This document shows positions 25,505-32,544 of a stretch of 38,354 bases of DNA, one piece after another (the stretch's first letter is position 1; every line of letters begins with the position of its first letter). A model generated the notes under the pieces. The model was not told where the DNA came from. It did no database searches and worked only from the letters and a program-made list of their open reading frames with translations. Made by a program: the position numbers and the translations under genes. This DNA is from Pseudomonadota bacterium (GTDB taxonomy: Bacteria > Pseudomonadota > Alphaproteobacteria > Sphingomonadales > Sphingomonadaceae): the NCBI GenBank assembly GCA_018240895.1, contig JAFEEX010000026.1, positions 1 through 38,354 on the forward strand, in the 5' to 3' direction.

Positions 25505-26146
25505 TCACCCTTCCGGCAGGACCGCGCCCATCACCAGTGCCTCTTCGCTTAGGGCGAATTGCAGGCCGCCGCCCTGTCGCCCCGCAAGTTCGCGCAGCAT
25601 CCAGGCGGGCGCGGTGCGGCTGGATAGTTCGGCGGGAGGCAGGCTGCCGTCAAGCGCCTTGCCAATGGCGGGATCAAAGGCGATCCTGGGGCCGGCGGCG
25701 CGCACCACGATTTCGCTGGCCTTGTCGCGCTGTTCGGCACCAATGTCCAGCGTGCCGCCGCGCACCAGCGCGTCAATCGCGATATGCGCCAGGTTGAGCA
25801 ATACCTTGACCGCCGGCTTGGGCAGCACTGGCGTACCCAGCGACCAGTTAACCGTGATCCGCCCGCCATCACCCACCAGGGCATCGACCAGCGCGCGCGG
25901 CTCTTCCACCGGCACACGGTCGCCAAATCCGCCCGCCGCGCCAAAGGCCAGGCGGAAGAACTTGAGCTTGTCGGCGCTGGTCCGCGCGGATTGTTCAAGC
26001 AATTCCATGCAGCGTTTGCGCATTTCCGGGTCTTTTTCCTCCGCCAGGAGTTCCAGACCATTGGTCATCGCCCCAACCGGGCTGAGCAGATCGTGGCACA
26101 GCCGCGAACACAGCAGGCTGGCAAGGTCAACGGCAGGTTCGTTCAT
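25505..26146 (-). CDS. chpT: Histidine phosphotransferase ChpT
   Basis: A 213-residue histidine phosphotransferase that relays phosphate from CckA to CtrA and CpdR in the alphaproteobacterial cell-cycle pathway. The phosphorylation site is His18 in LASLLCSRLCHDLLSPVGA, the canonical ChpT signature, followed by MTNGLELL. The C-terminal half has a degenerate histidine-kinase ATPase fold, as in the family. ATG 26146 is preferred over TTG 26152. CckA, CtrA and CpdR are not in the window. ChpT and the downstream MraZ-like gene are both plausible parts of cell-cycle control, but no direct link is seen. Confidence 0.93.
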   Translation of the reverse strand: MNEPAVDLASLLCSRLCHDLLSPVGAMTNGLELLAEEKDPEMRKRCMELLEQSARTSADKLKFFRLAFGAAGGFGDRVPVEEPRALVDALVGDGGRITVNWSLGTPVLPKPAVKVLLNLAHIAIDALVRGGTLDIGAEQRDKASEIVVRAAGPRIAFDPAIGKALDGSLPPAELSSRTAPAWMLRELAGRQGGGLQFALSEEALVMGAVLPEG

Positions 26147-26174
26147 CAACAATTCCCGTAAGTGTCAGACGCTC

Positions 26175-26576
26175 TTAGCGATCCGCGACTCGGCTGGGAA
26201 GCGGTTCGAATCCATTTCGTCCGTCGCGCCAGAATGTCACGTCATCCCGGGCGACTATCGCCCAGATCCGGCCATCGCCGCTTGCCGCGGCGCGATCGGC
26301 AGGAGATGGTCCGGCCCGGCCATTGGGGTGCGAATGGTAATAGCCCATCACCTGCGCGCGCCCGGCCCGCGCATCGCGGTGCGCGGCGATCAGCGCCGCA
26401 GGATCAATTTCAAAATGATGCAACGGATCGGCGTGCACGTTCGCTGCGGGGCAAGCCGTTTCAATCCGCCCACCCTGTCCCAGCAGCAGACCACAGCATT
26501 CCCGGGGAAAGGCCCGCGTCGCTTCTGCCAGCAGTGTGGCCAATGCGCCACTTGTCACCTCGATCTCCATCCCCAT
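26175..26576 (-). CDS. JAMM/MPN metalloprotease-like protein (M67)
   Basis: A 133-residue JAB1/MPN domain protein with the complete JAMM zinc motif: Glu26 (RECCGLLLG), His81-Ser-His83-Pro, seven residues, then Ser91-x2-Asp94 (HSHPNGRAGPSPADRAAAS). It is thus expected to be a catalytically competent zinc isopeptidase or, as in bacterial relatives, to act on ThiS/MoaD-type C-terminal fusions; the substrate is unknown. The start is uncertain: ATG 26576 is used, with 26570 and 26588 also possible. Its starts overlap those of the divergent pseudouridine synthase gene. Confidence 0.85.
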   Translation of the reverse strand: MGMEIEVTSGALATLLAEATRAFPRECCGLLLGQGGRIETACPAANVHADPLHHFEIDPAALIAAHRDARAGRAQVMGYYHSHPNGRAGPSPADRAAASGDGRIWAIVARDDVTFWRDGRNGFEPLPSRVADR

Positions 26577-26586
26577 GTCCCTAGCC

Positions 26587-27537
26587 ATGAACGGGGGGGA
26601 ACGCATCATCGAAGGCACGATCGCCGCCGAAGGCCTGCGGCTCGACAAGGCCCTGGCCGAGGCGAGCGACCTTTCGCGGGAACGGATCAAGGCGCTGCTG
26701 GGTGAAGGTCGGATCAGTCTGGCCGGAAAGGCCGTCAGCCAGGCCAGCCTCAAACCCGCTGCCGGCACCCCCTTCACCATCCGCGTTCCCGAGGCCGCAC
26801 CTGCGGAGGCGGAGGCGCAGGACATCCCGCTGGTCATCGCATACGAGGATGAGCACCTGATCGTGATCGACAAGCCCGCCGGGCTGGTCGTCCACCCGGC
26901 GGCGGGCAACCTTGACTGCACCCTGGTCAACGCGCTGCTTCATCACTGCCACGGCCAGCTTTCCGGCATTGGCGGTGTGGCCCGACCCGGGATCGTTCAC
27001 CGCATTGACAAGGATACTTCGGGCCTGCTGGTCGTCGCCAAGACCGACGCCGCGCACGAGGGGCTGGCAAAACAATTCGCCGACCATTCGATCGAGCGGG
27101 CCTATCTGGCGATTGTCGGGGGGCAGCCCATTCCGCCCGCCGGAACGGTGCGCGGCGCGATCGCGCGGTCTAGCGCCAACCGCAAGAAGATGGCCCTGGT
27201 TGAGGACGGGCGCGGCAAGCACGCCGTCACTCATTATCGCACCATCGAACCGCTGGATGGCGCCGCGCTGATCGAATGCCGGCTGGAAACCGGGAGAACC
27301 CACCAGGTTCGCGTTCACATGGCATCAATCGGTCATGCGCTATTGGGTGATCCTGTCTATGGACGTTCCCCCGCGCGGCTGCGCCCGCTGCTATCCCGAA
27401 TCGGCTTTGCCCGGCAGGCGCTGCACGCCGCCGTACTTGGCTTCACCCACCCGGTCACGGGCGCTCCGGTGCGATGCGAAAGTGCGCTTTCCGACGATAT
27501 GAGGGAACTGTTGGTCGAATTGCATCGTTCAAGCTGA
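26587..27537 (+). CDS. RluD-family pseudouridine synthase
   Basis: A 316-residue family A pseudouridine synthase. It has an N-terminal S4 RNA-binding domain (RLDKALAEASDLSRERIKAL), followed by the catalytic domain with the essential Asp in IVHRIDKDTSGLLVVAKT and the late motif GRTHQVRVHMASIGHALLGD. By arrangement it corresponds to RluD, which modifies 23S rRNA helix 69 and aids ribosome assembly; the specificity is inferred. Start options are ATG 26587 (used) and ATG 26575; neither has a good Shine-Dalgarno sequence. rpoH follows after 91 bases. Confidence 0.92.
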   Translation: MNGGERIIEGTIAAEGLRLDKALAEASDLSRERIKALLGEGRISLAGKAVSQASLKPAAGTPFTIRVPEAAPAEAEAQDIPLVIAYEDEHLIVIDKPAGLVVHPAAGNLDCTLVNALLHHCHGQLSGIGGVARPGIVHRIDKDTSGLLVVAKTDAAHEGLAKQFADHSIERAYLAIVGGQPIPPAGTVRGAIARSSANRKKMALVEDGRGKHAVTHYRTIEPLDGAALIECRLETGRTHQVRVHMASIGHALLGDPVYGRSPARLRPLLSRIGFARQALHAAVLGFTHPVTGAPVRCESALSDDMRELLVELHRSS

Positions 27538-27628
27538 ACTATTGGTCTAAAAAGAACAGTCTATGTGGCCGCCGCCGCCAGATGCCTATAAAGGGTCGGG
27601 TATGGGTGGGCCGACAAGGAAAGGACGA

Positions 27629-28558
27629 ATGACGACAATGTCCGAACGTGAAAGCAACCTGCCCGCAACCGGCAGCTCGGCAATGCCCAGCCTCAGCGGA
27701 GAGCAGGGCCTCAACCGCTATCTGGCAGAGATCCGCAAATATCCGCTGCTGACGGCAGAGCAGGAATATATGCTCGCCAAGCGTTATGCGGAGCATCAGG
27801 ACCCCGAAGCGGCGGCCCAGCTCGTCACCAGCCATCTGCGCCTGGTGGCCAAGATCGCCATGGGTTATCGCGGCTATGGCCTGCCGGTTTCCGAACTGAT
27901 CGCCGAGGGCAACATTGGCCTGATGCAGGGCGTCAAGAAGTTCGAGCCCGAACGCGGCTTTCGCCTGGCGACCTATGCGATGTGGTGGATCAAGGCCAGT
28001 ATGCAGGAATTCATCCTGCGCTCGTGGAGCCTGGTCAAGATGGGCACCACCGCCGCGCAGAAGAAGCTGTTCTTCAACCTGCGCCGGATGAAGAAGAACC
28101 TTGACGCTTACGAGGATTCCGACCTCCATCCCGATCAGGTGAAGAAGATCGCCACCGATCTCGGCGTGTCCGAGCAGGAAGTGGTCAACATGAACCGTCG
28201 GATGATGATGGGCGGGGATTCCAGCCTCAACGTCTCGTTCAACGATGATGGCGAGGGTCAGTGGCAGGATCTGCTGCAGGACAACGGCCCCTTGCAGGAC
28301 CAGGTGGTTGAGGAAGCGCAGGAGGCAAGCAACCGCCATGCCCTGCTGGTTGAGGCGATGGACAGCCTTAACGAGCGCGAACGTCACATCCTGACCCAGC
28401 GCCGGCTGATCGACGATCCGCAGACGCTGGAGGAACTGAGCCAGGAATACAACGTCAGCCGCGAACGCGTCCGCCAGATTGAGGTGCGCGCGTTTGAAAA
28501 GCTGCAAAAGGCGATGCTGCGGATTGCCAGCGACAAGCGCTTGCTGGCCGCGGCCTGA
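27629..28558 (+). CDS. rpoH: RNA polymerase sigma-32 factor (heat shock)
   Basis: A 309-residue sigma-70 family protein that directs transcription of heat-shock genes. It carries the RpoH box QKKLFFNLR (residues about 145-153), region 2 with LIAEGNIGLMQGVKKFEPERGFRLATYAMWWIKA, and region 4 with LNERERHILTQRR and VSRERVRQIEVRAFEKL. Frames open upstream, but ATG 27629 is chosen because an AAGGAAAGGA ribosome binding site precedes it. The gene is followed by a perfect GC-rich palindrome. Confidence 0.95.
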   Translation: MTTMSERESNLPATGSSAMPSLSGEQGLNRYLAEIRKYPLLTAEQEYMLAKRYAEHQDPEAAAQLVTSHLRLVAKIAMGYRGYGLPVSELIAEGNIGLMQGVKKFEPERGFRLATYAMWWIKASMQEFILRSWSLVKMGTTAAQKKLFFNLRRMKKNLDAYEDSDLHPDQVKKIATDLGVSEQEVVNMNRRMMMGGDSSLNVSFNDDGEGQWQDLLQDNGPLQDQVVEEAQEASNRHALLVEAMDSLNERERHILTQRRLIDDPQTLEELSQEYNVSRERVRQIEVRAFEKLQKAMLRIASDKRLLAAA

Positions 28559-28568
28559 CACGAATCAC

Positions 28569-28590
28569 GCCGCCGCCGATCGGCGGCGGC
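28569..28590. terminator. GC palindrome after rpoH
   Basis: A perfect inverted repeat with 10-bp arms (GCCGCCGCCG against CGGCGGCGGC) and a two-base centre starts ten bases after the rpoH stop. It is not followed by a T run, so its role as a terminator is uncertain. Confidence 0.4.
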
Positions 28591-29009
28591 ATTCAAGACC
28601 ATTCCGTGCATGGCCAACCGAACCATGGCGGCAAGTGGCGCTTCGGGTCAACCGCCGCATTCGGGCTGAATCGCGCGGGCTGGTCCGCCGCACAAATGAT
28701 GAGCGCCCGCGACCGGCAATGCCTGTGCGGATCGTGCGGCCCGGCCCCAGCCATCCCGCCCGGACATCCGGAAGCCAAGGGTTCGCGGATTTCGACTCGC
28801 GGGCTGGTTTGGCGCGATGCCGCCAAATTGGGGCGCGTTGACGCTGCGGAAGTGCCGCGTCCAAAGCGGTGACATGGACTTGCCGGCAAACCGGCCTACC
28901 CCGACACCCCACCGTTACCTGGTCTGCCAGCGCCGCGAATTTCGCCGCCAAGTCATTCCATTTCTGGTAAAGGGCCGGCATCTGCCCCGGTGTTGGTCAA
29001 TTCCGGGAA

Positions 29010-29017
29010 TTAACCAT
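29010..29017 (+). promoter_or_regulatory. candidate CtrA half-site
   Basis: TTAACCAT, a half-site form often seen in CtrA-regulated promoters, lies 157 bases before the MraZ-like ATG. It is a single octamer, so chance occurrence is possible; ChpT of the same pathway is encoded 3 kb away. Confidence 0.35.
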
Positions 29018-29173
29018 GTCGCTAACATCTCTTAGCGCTTTCAAACGTGTCGTAACCTCAAGCTCGTGGACAAATCCGCCGATCGGGTACCCTCATTCTT
29101 ACGGTAAGGCTGCGGCCGCTTGCCTGGAAAGTCCGGCGTCCGGCCGGATCCCCATTTATCGAGGAAGAGGGAC

Positions 29174-30205
29174 ATGGAACCTCTGTCACTGGTTTACGGT
29201 TACGCAATCGGCCACCTGCGGCGCGATGGGCGGATCAAGGTTCCGGTGGATTTTCGCCGGGTGATGATGGGCAATTCAAATACGGCGGAATTGATCCTGC
29301 ACCTTGATGTGGAGCGCCGGTTTATCGACGTGCACGATGCCGATCATGACTGCCGCCTGATGCGGCACGAACCGGGGACTTCGGCGCAGGGTGACACGCG
29401 GCGCGATGAGACAAGCGCCAGTCAGAACGCGCGCAGTTGGTTCGGCCTGTCCCAGAAGGTGGAAATCGGCATGGACGATCGTTTCACCGTGCCCGCGTTC
29501 ATGCGCGAATGCGCCGGTCTTGATGATGAAGTGATCATGATGGCGACCGGCACGGGATTCGAAATGTGGAATCCCGCTTCACTGCTTGAAAACGATGATA
29601 CCGGCCCCGCGCTCCGCACGTTGTTGCAGCACCTGTTCGCGGCGGGTTGCCTTGTCCGGACCGCCTCACCCCCACCCGGCAACCCGTCGGATGCGGAAGA
29701 CACCGGGCAGGAAGAACCTTGCGCCGAAGCCGGAACTGCGGTGCATCAGGCCCCGGGGCCGCCCGTGCTGATCTGGCCGGCCTGCGATCAGAGGATCGAG
29801 CTTGTCCATCACCGCATCCTGGCCAGCTCGCGGCACCCCTGCAAGGTCATCCGCTATCAGACACCCGTTCTCGAGCTGTTGAACTCGCAATGGACGATCA
29901 TTGTGGAACGGCACAGCAATGCCAAACACGGCGTCATCCCGCTATGGCGCTCGGTCGAAGAGAATGTCGGGGAGAACCCGGGATACTCGATCCGTACCGG
30001 CTGGCGGGAAATGCGCGATTGGCCCGGTTTCGATCCGCACGACCGAAAGCACCTGGGCCTGCCGGCAGAGTTGTACCGGCATTATGAGCAGCACCGCGCA
30101 ACCATTGAGCATCACGCGGCAGCCAGACGCTCTTTCAGCTTTGCCAATTTCGCCATTCCGCGTGGTGAGCAGATCTTCCGCGTCGCAAGTTTTGGCGAAG
30201 CTTGA
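29174..30205 (+). CDS. MraZ-like double-repeat protein with unknown C-terminal domain
   Basis: A 343-residue protein. Residues 10-55 (YAIGHLRRDGRIKVPVDFRR) and 95-140 (KVEIGMDDRFTVPAFMRECA, then DEVIMMATGTGFEMWN) match the two SpoVT/AbrB-like repeats of MraZ, the repressor of the division and cell wall cluster. The DNA-contacting DXXXR motifs are changed: only the Arg is kept (Arg20 and Arg103), with Arg16 and Gly99 where Asp is expected. A Pro/Glu-rich linker (about 165-197) leads to a 145-residue C-terminal region (from VLIWPACD) that I do not recognise. ATG 29174 has a GAGGAAGAGGGA ribosome binding site. MraZ is usually about 150 residues, so this is a paralogue with a new role, not the standard one. 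Confidence 0.7.
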   Translation: MEPLSLVYGYAIGHLRRDGRIKVPVDFRRVMMGNSNTAELILHLDVERRFIDVHDADHDCRLMRHEPGTSAQGDTRRDETSASQNARSWFGLSQKVEIGMDDRFTVPAFMRECAGLDDEVIMMATGTGFEMWNPASLLENDDTGPALRTLLQHLFAAGCLVRTASPPPGNPSDAEDTGQEEPCAEAGTAVHQAPGPPVLIWPACDQRIELVHHRILASSRHPCKVIRYQTPVLELLNSQWTIIVERHSNAKHGVIPLWRSVEENVGENPGYSIRTGWREMRDWPGFDPHDRKHLGLPAELYRHYEQHRATIEHHAAARRSFSFANFAIPRGEQIFRVASFGEA

Positions 30206-30255
30206 TCGCGGGACGATCGGGCAGAATCGGGACGGGGGCGCAACTGCCTGATCCG

Positions 30256-30285
30256 GCGGCCCCTCTCGCTTGCGGGAGGGGCCGC
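30256..30285. terminator. bidirectional terminator-like hairpin
   Basis: A stem of 10 bp with continued pairing inward (GCGGCCCCTC at 30256-30265 with GAGGGGCCGC at 30276-30285) between the convergent MraZ-like gene and the outer-membrane gene. It is followed on the plus strand by TGTCATT, weakly T-rich. Confidence 0.65.
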
Positions 30286-30312
30286 TGTCATTCAGATACT
30301 GCAAACAGGCGT

Positions 30313-31098
30313 TCAGAACCGCCGCGCCATTCCGAACATCAGCGAACGATCCGGCGCTGCCGCGCTGAGGCCCAGATCCAGTTCCAGATCGATCTGCCAG
30401 TTCTTGCCCGCCTGCCACGCCACCGAAACGGCGCTGCGGGCATCGGTATAGTGCCCAGCCGGATCATCGTGCCGCCAGGCCGCCAGTTCTGCCTCGATTG
30501 ACAACATCGGCCCCACGGCGTGGCTCAGCCCTACCACCCCGCCCCACGCCAGATGGCGACCCTTGCCGCTGCCATTGACCGCAGCGTCAAGCTCGGGCGT
30601 CAGATCAATTTCAAATCCGCGCGGCAGGCCAATGCCGATCGGCACCAGCAGACCCGCCCCCCAATCCCCGGCCCCGATTCCGCCGCCGCCGGCTGGCAGC
30701 GAAACAAATCCGTGCACGGCAATCGGCCCGTTCGGGCCTGAAAGACCGCGCCGCAGGGCAATCGTCATGTCACCGGCCCCATGCTGGCGCGAAACCAGGC
30801 CGCTGGTCCGATCCCGCAAGCGGGTTGTGCCATATCCATCGAAACCCAGTTCGATTTCGGTCCTGTCATCAAGGCCGGTACGGATCAGCAGGTTGCCATA
30901 GGTCAGATCATCGCCGACCTGCGCCGGATCGCTGGAATGGTCCCAGCCGACGATCCCCATTTCGGCCATGATCCGCCCTGGCTCAACTGTGCAAGCCGGG
31001 GTGCCAAGTCCGGGCCGGTCTGCGCAAAACTCACGCTCCTGCGCGCTGGCGGTTTGTGGAACGATGGCAAGCAATAGGCCCAGAAGCTGTTTTCGCAT
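30313..31098 (-). CDS. outer-membrane transporter-like protein (MetA phenol degradation family type)
   Basis: A 261-residue protein with a 19-residue signal peptide (cleavage after ASAQ) and a beta-barrel-like mature part ending in Phe (MARRF). The N-terminal pattern FCADRPGLGTPACTVEPGR is typical of proteins placed in the Phenol_MetA_deg outer-membrane family, which are numerous in sphingomonads. No enzyme motif is seen. Probable outer-membrane channel; substrate unknown. Confidence 0.68.
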   Translation of the reverse strand: MRKQLLGLLLAIVPQTASAQEREFCADRPGLGTPACTVEPGRIMAEMGIVGWDHSSDPAQVGDDLTYGNLLIRTGLDDRTEIELGFDGYGTTRLRDRTSGLVSRQHGAGDMTIALRRGLSGPNGPIAVHGFVSLPAGGGGIGAGDWGAGLLVPIGIGLPRGFEIDLTPELDAAVNGSGKGRHLAWGGVVGLSHAVGPMLSIEAELAAWRHDDPAGHYTDARSAVSVAWQAGKNWQIDLELDLGLSAAAPDRSLMFGMARRF

Positions 31099-31175
31099 GG
31101 CTCTCCATAACCGCCCGGCATCATATTCGCCACGGCGCTTTACCTGCGCCGCGCACCTCCGCTAGACTGGCGGCA

Positions 31176-31901
31176 ATGGCCCGGTTCCTTTCGCCTTCGC
31201 GGCGCAGCTCACAGCATGGTCTTGCCTATCGCATCGCGTGGTGGATCGGGCGGTTGATCATCGCCTTTCTGGCGATCAGCCTTGGTTTTACGCTGCTTTA
31301 CAAATTCGTGCCGGTGCCGGTGACGTTGACCATGGTGCTGGATCCCAACGGTTTTGACAAAAGCTGGACCCCGCTAAGCCGGATCGATCGCACCATGGTT
31401 GATGCAGTGATCGCGGGTGAGGATGCCAAGTTCTGCAGCCACAACGGCTTCGATACGCAGGCGATCGAAAAGGCGATGGAGCGCAACGCCAGTTCCAGCC
31501 GCCTGCGCGGCGGATCAACCATCAGCCAGCAGACCGCCAAGAACGTGTTCCTGTGGCAAGGCACCGGCTGGACCCGCTATCTGCGCAAGGGGCTGGAAGC
31601 CTGGTTCACCGTGCTGATCGAGAATATCTGGGGCAAGCGGCGGATCATGGAGGTTTACCTGAACGTCGCCGAAACCGGGGTGGGCACCTATGGAGTAGAG
31701 GCCGGGGCGCAGCGCTATTTCGATCATTCCGCCGCGCGGCTGAGCCAGGTGGAGGCCGCGCGCATCGCCGCCGCCCTGCCCGCGCCCAAACGGCGTGAGG
31801 TGGTTGATCCCGCCGGCTTCACCCGCCGCCACGGCAACGCCATCGCCGCGCGCAGCGGCGTGGTGCGCAATTCGGCGCTGGATGCCTGCGTTTACCAATA
31901 A
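31176..31901 (+). CDS. mtgA: Monofunctional peptidoglycan glycosyltransferase
   Basis: A 241-residue inner-membrane enzyme that polymerises lipid II into glycan strands. A single N-terminal membrane helix (about 21-43) is followed by the GT51 domain with the catalytic block EDAKFCSHNGFD, GGSTISQQTAKNVFLW, KRRIMEVYLNVAETG and GVEAGAQRYFDHSAARL. Length is normal for MtgA. ATG 31176 is used; the frame continues upstream but the N-terminus with a basic patch and helix begins here. A small secreted-protein gene follows after 18 bases. Confidence 0.93.
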   Translation: MARFLSPSRRSSQHGLAYRIAWWIGRLIIAFLAISLGFTLLYKFVPVPVTLTMVLDPNGFDKSWTPLSRIDRTMVDAVIAGEDAKFCSHNGFDTQAIEKAMERNASSSRLRGGSTISQQTAKNVFLWQGTGWTRYLRKGLEAWFTVLIENIWGKRRIMEVYLNVAETGVGTYGVEAGAQRYFDHSAARLSQVEAARIAAALPAPKRREVVDPAGFTRRHGNAIAARSGVVRNSALDACVYQ

Positions 31902-31919
31902 CAACCGCCAGGGGGCTTC

Positions 31920-32471
31920 ATGAAATCCGTGGTTGCCGCCAAACTCGCTCTGCTGGCAGCAACCGCCAGCGCCGCAACGGTTCTGCTGGCCGATAGCTCC
32001 ACCCCGCCAGCGCCACCTTCGGTCGCGCCGGATGTGGCAGGGCCGGCCGTGGTACGGATTGCACAAGCCCAACCCTGCGCCAGGGGCTGCCTTAATCCGA
32101 TCGAGACAGTAACCTATGCCTCATATCTGGGCGATCGCGCCGGCGTTGCCGGTGAATTCGAACTGACCGTGCGTGCCGTAGGCCAGCAGCACGGCATCAT
32201 CTTCCTCAATTCAGAGACCGACTACCTCGACCGCAACTGCCTGACGATCGCCCTGCCACTGGCGCTGGCGCATCAGATATTCGGAACCACCGATCTCGAT
32301 CAGCTGCGCCGGCGGCTGCCAGGGAAAAGCGCGGTTTTCGGCGGTGTAGCGCGGCAGGTGCGGATTGACCTGACCGATGCCGGCAGACCCACCGGAAAAT
32401 GCTATTACCAGGTCCACGTAAACATCATGTCCCCGCACCAGGCACTGCGCCTGCCGTCACCATCGCGATAA
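31920..32471 (+). CDS. secreted hypothetical protein downstream of mtgA
   Basis: A 183-residue protein with an N-terminal hydrophobic signal (to about residue 24), a Pro/Ala-rich stretch, and a C-terminal domain (about 55-180) with a beta-rich, OB-fold-like pattern (GIIFLNSETDYLDRNCLTIA, then VFGGVARQVRIDLTD and CYYQVHVNIMSP). I do not recognise a named family; the OB resemblance is weak. An AGGGGGC ribosome binding site precedes ATG 31920, and it lies just behind mtgA, so they may be co-transcribed. Confidence 0.7.
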   Translation: MKSVVAAKLALLAATASAATVLLADSSTPPAPPSVAPDVAGPAVVRIAQAQPCARGCLNPIETVTYASYLGDRAGVAGEFELTVRAVGQQHGIIFLNSETDYLDRNCLTIALPLALAHQIFGTTDLDQLRRRLPGKSAVFGGVARQVRIDLTDAGRPTGKCYYQVHVNIMSPHQALRLPSPSR

Positions 32472-32487
32472 CCGCCGGAATCGAAAA

Positions 32488-32515
32488 GGGGAGGAGCACC
32501 GCGGTGCCCCTCCCC
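32488..32515. terminator. terminator between hypothetical and TonB receptor genes
   Basis: A 28-base near-perfect palindrome (GGGGAGG arm pairing with CCTCCCC, one mismatch pair) between the convergent genes. Read on the minus strand, the hairpin is followed by a TTTT run (plus-strand AAAA at 32484-32487), so it is a good intrinsic terminator for the TonB receptor gene. Confidence 0.75.
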
Positions 32516-32544
32516 CATTCAGATGTTCAGCAACCTTCCGGCAA

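Larger units (their letters stand above)
28559..29173. other. 615-bp region without a convincing gene
   Basis: Downstream of rpoH. A perfect palindrome of GCC repeats lies at 28569-28590 (10-bp arms, no T tract), which may stop rpoH transcription. Frames in both strands are short and Arg- or Cys-rich without family resemblance; an 88-codon plus-strand frame at 28606-28872 has a fairly high third-position GC but no recognisable domain or ribosome binding site. A CtrA-type half-site TTAACCAT is at 29010-29017. A non-coding RNA or a long regulatory leader is possible. Confidence 0.5.

Noticed and set aside
26195-26225. tRNA-like T-loop sequence (GGTTCGAATCC)
   Set aside because: It lies in the C-terminal codons of the JAMM gene, and no acceptor stem, anticodon stem or CCA is found around it.
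28606-28872. 88-codon plus-strand frame after rpoH
   Set aside because: Third-position GC is fairly high but the product has no recognised domain and no ribosome binding site; kept only as part of the gap description.
28565-28981. 138-codon minus-strand frame after rpoH
   Set aside because: Arg-rich product, overlaps other equally poor frames, begins in the rpoH palindrome region and has no domain or ribosome binding site support.
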